Shown here piece after piece: positions 8,529 through 16,597 of a stretch of 64,000 bases of DNA. Every line of letters begins with the position of its first letter. The stretch's first letter is position 1. The notes below the pieces were generated by a model. It was given only the letters and a program-made list of their open reading frames with translations, had not been told where the DNA came from and made no database searches. Both the position numbers and the translations under genes were made by a program. This stretch comes from Hymenobacter sp. J193 (GTDB lineage: Bacteria; Bacteroidota; Bacteroidia; Cytophagales; Hymenobacteraceae), in NCBI RefSeq assembly GCF_024700075.1, contig NZ_JAJONE010000001.1, positions 2,136,001 to 2,200,000 of the forward strand, read 5' to 3'.

Positions 8529-9971
8529 ATGGTGCAGCTTCAGAATTACATTAATGGTCTGCTGGTACCCGCCATCAACGGCCAGTACCTGCCTAATATC
8601 GAGCCCGCCACCGGCCAGGTATTCAGCCAGATTCCGGCTTCTGATGCCCTGGACGTAGCCCAGGCCGTGCAGGCTGCCGAAGCGGCTTTGCCTGCCTGGC
8701 GGCGCCTGCCTGCCGAGGAGCGCGGCCGTTTGCTGGTGCGTATTGCCGAGCTGATCGAGCGCGACCTGGAGCCGCTGGCCCAGGCTGAAAGTCAGGACAA
8801 CGGCAAGCCCGTGAGTCTGGCCCGCACCGTGGATATTCCGCGAGCGGCCAGCAACTTCGCGTTTTTCGGCACGGCGGCTCAGCATTTTGCCTCCGAAACC
8901 CACTTTCAGGAAGGCGTGGCTCTCAACTACACGGTGCGCCACCCGCTGGGGGTAGTGGCCTGCATTTCGCCCTGGAACCTGCCGCTTTATCTGTTCACCT
9001 GGAAGATTGCGCCGGCCCTGGCCGCTGGCTGCTGCGTAGTGGCCAAGCCGTCGGAAATTACGCCCTACACGGCTTTTCTGCTGAGTGAGCTGTGCCTGGA
9101 AGCCGGCTTGCCGGCCGGGGTGCTCAATATTGTGCACGGTACCGGGCCGGTAGTAGGCCAGGCTATGGTGGAGCATCCGAGCGTGAAGGCCATCAGCTTC
9201 ACGGGCGGCACCAAAACCGGGGAGCATATTGCCCGTACCGCCGCGCCGATGTTCAAGAAACTTTCCCTGGAACTGGGCGGCAAAAACCCCAACCTCATCT
9301 TCGCCGACTGCGACTTGGCCGAGGCCGTGCGCACCAGTTTGCGCAGCTCTTTCGCCAACCAAGGACAGATCTGCCTGTGCGGCTCGCGCATCTTCGTTGA
9401 GCGCCCCATCTATGAGCAGTTCAGGCAGAAGTTTCTGGCTGGCGTGGCCGAGCTAACGGTGGGCGACCCGCAGGACCAAAGCAGCCGCCAGGGCGCGCTG
9501 GTGAGCGAGGCCCATTTGCAGAAAGTGCTCGGCTACATCGAGCTGGCGCACCAGGAAGGCGGTAAGCTGCTGGCCGGCGGGCAACGCGTGCAGGTGGCCG
9601 GCCGCTGCGCCGGGGGCTACTTCCTGCAGCCTACGGTGTTTGAAGGACTGGCGCCCGACTGCCGCGTGAATCGGGAGGAAATCTTTGGCCCGGTGGTCAC
9701 GCTCACGCCTTTCGATACGGAAGAGCAGGTGCTGGCCTGGGCCAACGGCACCGAGTACGGCCTGGCCGCCACCATCTGGACGCGCGACCTGAACCGGGCC
9801 CACCGCGTGGCGCATGCCCTGCACAGCGGCATCGTATGGATAAACACCTGGCTGCACCGCGACCTGCGCACGCCCTTCGGCGGCATGAAGAACTCCGGCG
9901 TGGGCCGCGAAGGCGGCCTGGAAGCCCTGCGCTTCTTTACTGAGCCGCAAAGCATTACGGTGAAGCTGTAA
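8529..9971 (+). CDS. Aldehyde dehydrogenase, 2-aminomuconate semialdehyde dehydrogenase-like
   Basis: This 480-residue NAD-dependent aldehyde dehydrogenase starts at ATG 8529; the in-frame TTG at 8505 is less likely. Catalytic Cys282 sits in NQGQICLCGSR and general-base Glu248 in LELGGKN. ISPWNLP carries the oxyanion Asn. The Cys-x-Cys arrangement and the ending WLHRDLRTPFGGMKNSGVGREGG match ALDH8A1-type 2-aminomuconate and hydroxymuconate semialdehyde dehydrogenases. That reaction is a branch of the pathway served by the dioxygenase and ACMSD genes at the window's left end, so this gene is probably a separated member of that locus. Its stop is only 8 bp from the convergent gene that follows. 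Confidence 0.85.
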   Translation: MVQLQNYINGLLVPAINGQYLPNIEPATGQVFSQIPASDALDVAQAVQAAEAALPAWRRLPAEERGRLLVRIAELIERDLEPLAQAESQDNGKPVSLARTVDIPRAASNFAFFGTAAQHFASETHFQEGVALNYTVRHPLGVVACISPWNLPLYLFTWKIAPALAAGCCVVAKPSEITPYTAFLLSELCLEAGLPAGVLNIVHGTGPVVGQAMVEHPSVKAISFTGGTKTGEHIARTAAPMFKKLSLELGGKNPNLIFADCDLAEAVRTSLRSSFANQGQICLCGSRIFVERPIYEQFRQKFLAGVAELTVGDPQDQSSRQGALVSEAHLQKVLGYIELAHQEGGKLLAGGQRVQVAGRCAGGYFLQPTVFEGLAPDCRVNREEIFGPVVTLTPFDTEEQVLAWANGTEYGLAATIWTRDLNRAHRVAHALHSGIVWINTWLHRDLRTPFGGMKNSGVGREGGLEALRFFTEPQSITVKL

Positions 9972-9979
9972 AAGCCTGC

Positions 9980-11482
9980 TTACTGAGTCACCCGCAATTC
10001 CAGCACCCGGAACTCGCCAACGCGTCGGATTTTCCGACCCAGGTATGGGAAGGCAGCGGGGTTATTGATAACAGTAGAGTCGCTGGTGTAGAGGTAGCGG
10101 GCACCCTGCCGGATGCAGTCGGCCAGGTAGGTGCTGCCGGGCGCCGTTAGCTCGGCCGTTTCGCTGAAGCCGAAGCCTTTCTTGTGCAGGAAGTAGAAGT
10201 ATTTGCAGCCCGATACATCGGGGCCTACCACGCACAGCGCAGCATCGGGCACGGCAGAGGACAAGGCGGCGCGGCTGGCAGGGTCAAACAGCTCGGCGGG
10301 CACTTCGCGGGCGCCTTTCATCCAGCGGGCCGGAATGATGCGGAAGGCGGCAATAACCGGCTGAGCCACCAGCAACACCGCCAGCAGCACTACGGCCCGG
10401 CGGCCGCGTTGGCTTAGCCAGGCAGCACCCAGTGCTACTGCCAAGGCCAGCAGCGGCAGGTAGGGCAGCATATAGTACTGGTGCACATCCATTTGTCGTA
10501 GCTCAATGAGGTGATAAGCCAGTAGCACCGCAGCCCAGGCCAGCAGCGGCCAAAACCACCAGCGCCGGGCGTAGTGGCCCCGCACCAGCGCTACTATTCC
10601 CAGCCCCAGCAGCACGGCGCCACTATAGCCTACCAGCAGCTCCGGCAAGTCCGAAATCAGGTTGTCGCGGAGGGTTTTGAGGCCGGCCCCCAGGCTTTCG
10701 GCCGGGCGCAGCTCCAGCCCAAAATCGGCCAGTCCCGACTCCTGAATCAGGCGCAGGGCATAGGCGTACCACAGCAGCGGCACGCCCACCGTCAGGGCCG
10801 CAAACAGCGCCAGCCACGCACTACGGCGTACCGTAAGGCGCCGCAGCCACAGGTCGCGCAGCACCAGCATCGCAATGGGCGCCCCAATGGCCAGGTACTG
10901 CAGCTTGGTGAGGCCCGCCAGCATGGTCAGCAGCAGGGCCGCGCCATAGGCTGTTGCGCCACCGCTGCCCCGGTACCAGCACAGAAAGAAATACAGCCCG
11001 CCCAGTGACGCCGACAGCGCCAGCACATCGGGCAGGGCATTGATGGAGTGGTAAAACAGCTCTGGGCTCCAGGCTAGCGCCCACGCGGCCACGGCTGCCA
11101 GCCCCGCCGAGCCGCTCAGCGCCCGCACCAACCCGAAGCAGGCCACTACGCCCGCCGCAAAAATCAGCCAGTTGATGAGCCGGGGCAGACTTTCGTGGAA
11201 GCCCAGGGCTTGGTAGGCGGCGGCTACCGTCCACTCGTAGGCCGGAAACTGCATGCCTGTCACGCCATCGGTGGTGCCGCGCCGGTCTACGCGGGGCCGC
11301 AGGATGTTCATGCTTTCCTCGGCGAAGTTGCGGGCCACGGCCATGGTATTGCATTGCCGCCAGCTGTGGTTGGCATTGGGCGGCAGCGCGAAAAACGGCA
11401 GGTGCAGCAGAAAATTCAGCCCCAGCAGCAGGGGCCAGAACCAGCGCGGCACGGGGCGGGCAGCCAGAAAGGATAACGACAT
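9980..11482 (-). CDS. Polytopic glycosyltransferase-like membrane protein (GT39/ArnT-like)
   Basis: I place the start at ATG 11482 (MSLSFLAARPVPRWFW), giving 500 residues. The open frame extends to 11548, but that region holds a terminator hairpin and a promoter. About eleven membrane segments are visible. The first extracytoplasmic loop contains NHSWRQCNTMAVARNF followed by YEWTVAAAYQ. This resembles ArnT/PMT-type GT-C enzymes that take a sugar from polyprenyl phosphate. A soluble domain closes the protein (about residues 395-500). Donor and acceptor are unknown. The promoter TTG-N18-TACCTTTG lies at 11520-11548. Confidence 0.75.
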   Translation of the reverse strand: MSLSFLAARPVPRWFWPLLLGLNFLLHLPFFALPPNANHSWRQCNTMAVARNFAEESMNILRPRVDRRGTTDGVTGMQFPAYEWTVAAAYQALGFHESLPRLINWLIFAAGVVACFGLVRALSGSAGLAAVAAWALAWSPELFYHSINALPDVLALSASLGGLYFFLCWYRGSGGATAYGAALLLTMLAGLTKLQYLAIGAPIAMLVLRDLWLRRLTVRRSAWLALFAALTVGVPLLWYAYALRLIQESGLADFGLELRPAESLGAGLKTLRDNLISDLPELLVGYSGAVLLGLGIVALVRGHYARRWWFWPLLAWAAVLLAYHLIELRQMDVHQYYMLPYLPLLALAVALGAAWLSQRGRRAVVLLAVLLVAQPVIAAFRIIPARWMKGAREVPAELFDPASRAALSSAVPDAALCVVGPDVSGCKYFYFLHKKGFGFSETAELTAPGSTYLADCIRQGARYLYTSDSTVINNPAAFPYLGRKIRRVGEFRVLELRVTQ

Positions 11483-11503
11483 AACGGACAAGCCCCACGC
11501 AAA

Positions 11504-11543
11504 AACGCCCGGCGGCAGCCAAAGGTAGCTACCGCCGGGCGTT
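11504..11543 (-). terminator. Terminator of the DPP-IV gene
   Basis: AACGCCCGGCGG (11504-11515) pairs with CCGCCGGGCGTT (11532-11543). On the minus strand the stem is followed by a T5 run, so it terminates transcription from the peptidase gene. The 16-nt loop contains a -7 promoter box. Confidence 0.85.
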
Positions 11544-11548
11544 ATCAA
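11520..11548 (-). promoter_or_regulatory. Promoter nested in the terminator loop
   Basis: On the minus strand TTG (11548-11546) is followed by 18 bp and then TACCTTTG (11527-11520), matching the Bacteroidota consensus TTG-N17-20-TAnnTTTG. The -7 box is in the loop and the spacer covers one arm of the upstream gene's terminator. It would drive the membrane glycosyltransferase starting at 11482. Confidence 0.65.
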
Positions 11549-11570
11549 GCCGGACCAGGACAGTTGCGCT

Positions 11571-13862
11571 CTACAGGTTCTGCAGCACGAAGTTGGTCAT
11601 CTGCCGGTAGAGGTGCAGGCGCGTGTTGCCGCCCGAAATGCCGTGGCTGCGGTTGGGGTAATAGAGCGTCTGGAAGTCCTTGTTGGCTTTCACCAGCGCA
11701 TCCACGAAGGCCGTGGAGTTCTGGAAGTGCACGTTGTCGTCGCCGGTGCCATGCACCAGCAGCAGCTTGCCGCGCAGCTTGTCGGCGTGCTGCACCGGGG
11801 AGTTGTCATCGTAGCCCTGGGGGTTGTCCTGCGGAGTTTTCAGAAACCGCTCGGTGTACACCGTGTCATAGTAGCGCCAGTTGGTGACGGGCGCCACCGA
11901 AATACCCATCTTGAAAATGTCGGCGTTTTTGGTGAGGGCCAGGGCCGTCATGTACCCGCCGAAGCTCCAGCCCCAGATGCCAATGCGGCTTTTATCCACG
12001 AAGGGCATTTGGGCCAGCATCCGGGCGGCGGCAGCCTGGTCCTCGGTTTCGAGCTTGCCCAGGTTGGCGTAGGTGCTTTTCTTGAAGGCCGCGCCCCGGG
12101 CCCCGGTGCCGCGGTTATCTACCGACACGATGATGTAGCCCTGCTGGGCCAGCAGCTGGTGCCAGAGGTAGTTGGTGAAGGCTATACCCCCACCCGCGTC
12201 GTCCTTCACCGTCTGGGAGCCGGGGCCGCCGTACACGTACATCAGCACGGGGTACTTTTTACTGGGGTCGAAGTTGGCGGGCTTAAGAACGGAAGCCAGC
12301 AGGGTCTGGTCGCCGTCTGGCCCGCCGTTCAGGCCGAGCTTTGTGAATTCCAGCTTGCTGAGGGTGTACTCGCTGAGCTTCTGGCGCAGCTTGGCGTTGT
12401 CTTCCAGCACTTTCACCAGCTTGCCGTCCTGACCCGTGCGCAAACTCACCACCTGCGGGTCGCCGGCTTCGGAGTGGTAGTTAAGGTAGTAGCGGCAGTC
12501 GGGGCTCAGGTTCACCACGTCAGTGCCCCGGGTGGCGTCGCTCAGCTTGATTTTCTCTTTACCCTTCAGGTTGATGCGAAACAGGTGGCGCTCCAGCGGC
12601 CGGTTCTGGCCCATGGCGCCGTTGGTTTGCGCGTAGGTGCCGTGCAGCAGCAGCGTGTTTTCGGTACTGGAGTAGTATACCAGTCCTTTCTGCTCGTCGA
12701 AGCCCTCAATGCCGGTAATTTCCCAGTTGCCTTTGGTGAGCTGGCGCACCAGCTTGCCTTGCATATCATACAGGTACAGGTGGCGGTAGCCATCCTTTTC
12801 GCTCGTGAACAGAAACTGTTTGCCGCCGGCCAAGTAGCGCAAATCGTCGGTCAGCTCCACGTAGGCCGGGTCGGTATCGGTGAGGACGACGCGGGTTTTG
12901 CCGGTGGCCGCGTCAGCGTGCAGCACTTCCAGTTTGTTCTGGAGGCGGTTGAGGCGCCGGATGCTGAGCAGGTTAGGCGTCGCCGTCCAGCTTACCCGCG
13001 GAATATACTGGTCGGTTTCGGTGCCCACGTCCAGCTTTGTGGTGCGGGCGGCGGCCACATCGTACACGGCGGCCGTCACCACGGAGTTTTTCTCGCCGGC
13101 CTTGGGGTATTTGAAGCGGTAGTCTTTCGGGTACAGCGGCCCCCACACCTGCATGTTGTACTCCGGCACCGGGCTTTCGTCGAAGCGCAGATAGGCCAGC
13201 TGCCGCGAGTCGGGCGACCAGCTAAAGGCCTGCGACATGTCGAATTCTTCCTCGTACACCCAGTCGGCCCCGCCATTGATAATGCGGTTTTCGGCTCCGT
13301 CCGTCGTCACGGCCGTTTCCTGCATGGTGGCCAGGTCCGTCACGTAGAGGTTGTTGGCGCGCACAAAGGCCACGCGCCGCCCATCCGGCGAAAACGTGGC
13401 GTACAGCTGCTTGCCCGGCGTCTGGCTCAAGGGTGTGAGCTTCTTGGTAGCGCGGTCGTACACGAAAAAGTACGACTTGCTGCTGCGCCGGTAAATCGGC
13501 TCGGTATCGGTGCTGAACAGGATTTTCTGCTCATCGGCGTTGAAGCTGTAGCCATCTACCGGCAGCGGCTGACTTTGGCCGGGCAGCTTCAGATCTTGTC
13601 CGGCCACCAGCGTCTGCACGGGCTGGCCGGTCGTCACGTCGTTCTGCACCAGGTTGCCCTGGCTGAGCGAGGAGTAGTAGCGGCCATCCTTCATCCAGTT
13701 GAAGCCCGGCACCGATTTGGCCGCGAAGGTGCCTTTCTGCCAGATGTCTTCGAGGGTAATGGCTTGTTTTTGCTGGGCTACGGCTGCAGGTATAAACCCG
13801 GGCAGCAGGGCCGGGCTGGCCGCGGAAAGCAGCAGAGCCAGGCCGAGAAAGCGAAAATTCAT
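11571..13862 (-). CDS. Dipeptidyl peptidase IV, S9 family
   Basis: This 763-residue secreted or outer-membrane-associated serine peptidase starts with a signal peptide (cleavage likely after AAVAQ near residue 30). An eight-bladed propeller region spans about residues 90-480. DWVYEEEFD carries the double Glu that anchors the substrate N-terminus. The alpha/beta-hydrolase domain has the triad Ser633 (GWSFGG), Asp708/709 (GTGDDNVHF) and His740 (RSHGI). It removes Xaa-Pro/Ala dipeptides from peptides. The gene stands alone, with a strong terminator downstream. A TACCTTTA box at 13897-13904 (minus) is a possible promoter. Confidence 0.95.
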   Translation of the reverse strand: MNFRFLGLALLLSAASPALLPGFIPAAVAQQKQAITLEDIWQKGTFAAKSVPGFNWMKDGRYYSSLSQGNLVQNDVTTGQPVQTLVAGQDLKLPGQSQPLPVDGYSFNADEQKILFSTDTEPIYRRSSKSYFFVYDRATKKLTPLSQTPGKQLYATFSPDGRRVAFVRANNLYVTDLATMQETAVTTDGAENRIINGGADWVYEEEFDMSQAFSWSPDSRQLAYLRFDESPVPEYNMQVWGPLYPKDYRFKYPKAGEKNSVVTAAVYDVAAARTTKLDVGTETDQYIPRVSWTATPNLLSIRRLNRLQNKLEVLHADAATGKTRVVLTDTDPAYVELTDDLRYLAGGKQFLFTSEKDGYRHLYLYDMQGKLVRQLTKGNWEITGIEGFDEQKGLVYYSSTENTLLLHGTYAQTNGAMGQNRPLERHLFRINLKGKEKIKLSDATRGTDVVNLSPDCRYYLNYHSEAGDPQVVSLRTGQDGKLVKVLEDNAKLRQKLSEYTLSKLEFTKLGLNGGPDGDQTLLASVLKPANFDPSKKYPVLMYVYGGPGSQTVKDDAGGGIAFTNYLWHQLLAQQGYIIVSVDNRGTGARGAAFKKSTYANLGKLETEDQAAAARMLAQMPFVDKSRIGIWGWSFGGYMTALALTKNADIFKMGISVAPVTNWRYYDTVYTERFLKTPQDNPQGYDDNSPVQHADKLRGKLLLVHGTGDDNVHFQNSTAFVDALVKANKDFQTLYYPNRSHGISGGNTRLHLYRQMTNFVLQNL

Positions 13863-14004
13863 GCGGGGAGGTAAAATGTCGGTGGTATTTAGCCGTTAAA
13901 GGTAACGGGGCGCGGCGCAAAGTCCCGGGTTATGGAGGTACCGTTGCGCGGCCTCTGCAACTTTCCCGCCGCGTTTGCCATCTTCCTGCCACCTTTGCAG
14001 CTAT

Positions 14005-14934
14005 ATGCCACGTCGTTTGAGTTTGTATGGAGTGCTGCTGAGCACCGCCCTGGGCGCTTGCTCGGATTCGGATTCGGGTCCACGCCTTAACTTCATCGGG
14101 GCCACTGGCCTCACGTCCAACGACCGGGTGCTCACCACGCCCGGCGACTCCCTGGTAACGCGCGTTTTCGCCGACAACCGCGACGGCAAAGGCCCTGAAC
14201 TGCGCCGCTTTCGCATTAAGGTAGATTACACTCCCCTAGCGACCAAGAAGGATACCCCCAACACGCCGGATCTGGTATACCTGGATCAGGCCATTACCGG
14301 CTCTACTTTCTACTATCTGCACCGGTTTAGTGCCCGCACGCAGTCGGGGCGGGAGCGGTGGACGTTTGAGGTGGAAGATGTCGAGGGCAACAAAGACAGC
14401 CGCCGCTACCTGCTCACGGTCAACAACTCCGACTCGGCCCGCACCTTCCACTCGTATCAGGTTCCGCTGTACGCAGCCCGCAGTGCCAGCAGCCGCAGTT
14501 CCCTGGCTGCCCGCGACGGGCTTGTGTTTCCGGCTTATCCGTTGCTAACTGACGCTACCCTACAAGCTTCCATCGATCTGGTGCTGATTCCGGCGGCGAA
14601 TGGTACGGTAGCCCTAGCCGCGCCCAACGATGAGAATGTATCCGCTGCGGCCGAAGCTGTGGGAGCCAACGCCTGGACAACGCGCAACGCTACCAGCCTG
14701 AAGGTTACGGCTCTCACGCCAGCTCAGTTTGATGCCCTGAATACCAGCGCCCTCATAACCTCTTCCTTTGATGCATCGCCGGCTGCCGTGGTACCCAATA
14801 CCGGGGTGCTGGCCAAAGACCGGGTTATAGCTTTCCGTACGGCTACGGGTCGCACCGGGGCGCTGCACGTGAAAGAGCTGTTTGGCACCACTGCCGCCCC
14901 GGCCGCCATTGTCCGTGTCAAGGTGAATCGGTAG
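14005..14934 (+). CDS. Hypothetical lipoprotein
   Basis: From ATG 14005 a 309-residue protein begins with MPRRLSLYGVLLSTALGAC, a lipoprotein signal with Cys at about residue 19, followed by an acidic stretch (SDSDSG). The region after it (about residues 20-140) reads like an Ig-like/cadherin beta domain, with alternating strands, YYLHRFSART and FEVEDVEGN. The C-terminal half is rich in Ala, Thr and Asn, with no motif I recognise. The function is unknown; I expect an exported, membrane-anchored protein. The open frame extends 30 bp upstream, but the ATG just before the signal sequence is the natural start. A CACCTTTG sequence lies 7 bp upstream. Confidence 0.7.
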   Translation: MPRRLSLYGVLLSTALGACSDSDSGPRLNFIGATGLTSNDRVLTTPGDSLVTRVFADNRDGKGPELRRFRIKVDYTPLATKKDTPNTPDLVYLDQAITGSTFYYLHRFSARTQSGRERWTFEVEDVEGNKDSRRYLLTVNNSDSARTFHSYQVPLYAARSASSRSSLAARDGLVFPAYPLLTDATLQASIDLVLIPAANGTVALAAPNDENVSAAAEAVGANAWTTRNATSLKVTALTPAQFDALNTSALITSSFDASPAAVVPNTGVLAKDRVIAFRTATGRTGALHVKELFGTTAAPAAIVRVKVNR

Positions 14935-14963
14935 TTGTTGCCAAGTCCATATCCATATACCAA

Positions 14964-14996
14964 AACAGGCCCGCCGGACGTCCGGCGGGCCTGTTT
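14964..14996. terminator. Bidirectional terminator
   Basis: The sequence AACAGGCCCGCCGGACG followed by its inverted copy forms a near-perfect 33-bp palindrome, with A-rich and T-rich flanks on both sides. It sits between the convergent lipoprotein and porin genes. Confidence 0.9.
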
Positions 14997-15019
14997 ATTA
15001 AGATAGAAGACAGTTTGTG

Positions 15020-16543
15020 TTAAAACAGGAACCCGGCCGTAATGGAGGTAGTAAACCGGCTGTTTTTTAGGTTTACTATTGGGGTTAGACTATTGTCCTG
15101 AATACCATCAGCATTATAAAATCTATACGGGCTGTAATACTCCTCACCTGTATAATACACCCCGGCAGCATCCAGAAAGAAACTCTTTTGCCTTATTCCC
15201 AAGCCGCCTGTCACGTAGTTCCGGCTTCTTTCACCATTATTAAACCGGTTGGGGTCGCCATAATGTGCAAAACCTGCGCGCAGCCTAAAAATATCCAGCC
15301 GGGCCTCGCCACCGACACGTAGGTTTATCGCCTGCTTATAGTCCGCTCGTACAGCATCATTTGCCATTCCAAAGTCAGTAGCTTCATCGGTACCTTCATT
15401 GGCACTGGTGTTGCTAAGGCGCCCCTGCCCGTAGTTGACGTACTCTACGTCACCGCTCAGGAAACCAAACTTGCCAATAACAATCGTAGCCCCGCCCGAA
15501 GCTCGGAACGGCGAAACCAGCGCGTAATCGTATTCATCTTCCGAGCCTGCGCTGGCTTCGTTGTAGTCCTGCCCGTCTACGGTTACAGTCCGGTCAAACT
15601 TCACATCCATCGTGGAGGTGAAGTTTTCCGATAGCTGCATGTACGTAGGCGTCTGCACGGAAGCACCGATGCGCACGGCATCAACCGGCTGATAGATGGC
15701 CCCGAAACGAGCATTAATGCCCGTGCCTCGGACTTTCAGCGTCTCGCGGAAATCCACTGTACTGAAAGCCGTGCCGGGCTCGTTCGGGGTGGCGGGTGAT
15801 GGGTCTGTGGCGTTAAAGGTTTTTGTGGAGTTGAAGCGCGTGCTAAGAATACCAATGGCGCCACCCAGGTACAGCTTGTCACGGTAGCTGGCTCCATAGC
15901 CAAAATCGAACTGAGTTTGGGAGCCCGTGTTGAGCACAGTTTCTGTCTGGGTCAGCGGACCAGCATTTTCAAAGTCCTGCGGCACAAATAACCCCTGTGC
16001 GTCTTCATTTGTCAGAAACGTCTGATAAGCCAGATCATCGAGCCCGGTTTCCTGCTGCGTGGTTGGGTTCCGGTTCAGGTACGAAAGTAAATCCTGATTA
16101 AGCGCTGGCTTATGCTGGTAGCGGAAGGCGGCGTTAAAATCATTTACCCGCGTGAGGCCAAATGCCAGGGTGCCACCCCGCCACGGGTTATCCTCCGAAT
16201 CAGGGCGCCGGTTGGCAAATACCATTCCCAGGCTGGCTACGTGCAGGCTGTTGCGGTTGTTGGAGGAAGTAACGCCATCTATCCGGCTATCCGTGTTGCC
16301 CACGCCCAAGCCGGGAGTAAACGTGAATTCGGAACCCCGGTACAGGCCCAATCCAGCGGGGTTCGTGGAAAGGCTGCCTAAATCGGCGCCCAAAGACACG
16401 GTGGCGCCCCCAATGCCCAGGCTGCGGGCGGTGCCAGCAGGCTGCGTCTGGGAATAGCGCAGCACATCGGTTTCATTTTGGGCAAAGCTGTAGCTGGCAA
16501 GGCCCATCAGGGCCATGCTCAACCAATATTTTCGTTGTTTCAT
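15020..16543 (-). CDS. OmpP1/FadL/TodX-family outer-membrane transporter
   Basis: This is a 507-residue beta-barrel protein with a signal peptide (MKQRKYWLSMALMGLASYSFAQ). The FadL-family N-terminal hatch region follows (residues 30-70, with GGATVSLGADLGSLSTNPAGL). Alternating amphipathic strands end in a C-terminal aromatic residue (TAGFLF). FadL homologues move hydrophobic molecules across the outer membrane, but the ligand is unknown; relatives in Bacteroidota are often labelled hemin receptors without direct evidence. It lies 54 bp downstream of a Tyr-rich lipoprotein gene on the same strand, probably in one operon, and the pair diverges from proS. Confidence 0.88.
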   Translation of the reverse strand: MKQRKYWLSMALMGLASYSFAQNETDVLRYSQTQPAGTARSLGIGGATVSLGADLGSLSTNPAGLGLYRGSEFTFTPGLGVGNTDSRIDGVTSSNNRNSLHVASLGMVFANRRPDSEDNPWRGGTLAFGLTRVNDFNAAFRYQHKPALNQDLLSYLNRNPTTQQETGLDDLAYQTFLTNEDAQGLFVPQDFENAGPLTQTETVLNTGSQTQFDFGYGASYRDKLYLGGAIGILSTRFNSTKTFNATDPSPATPNEPGTAFSTVDFRETLKVRGTGINARFGAIYQPVDAVRIGASVQTPTYMQLSENFTSTMDVKFDRTVTVDGQDYNEASAGSEDEYDYALVSPFRASGGATIVIGKFGFLSGDVEYVNYGQGRLSNTSANEGTDEATDFGMANDAVRADYKQAINLRVGGEARLDIFRLRAGFAHYGDPNRFNNGERSRNYVTGGLGIRQKSFFLDAAGVYYTGEEYYSPYRFYNADGIQDNSLTPIVNLKNSRFTTSITAGFLF

Positions 16544-16597
16544 AGGAAGAGAGAAGGGAGAGTACGGGGTATGAGCCTGCTGAGCATCAACGTAGGG

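Noticed and set aside
11613..13874. A 753-residue open frame on the plus strand
   Set aside because: It is the antisense shadow of the DPP-IV gene, caused by high GC at third positions. Its translation is Val/His/Gln-rich without domains. Similar long shadows lie opposite 6671-8422, 2506-4847 and 48895-53373.
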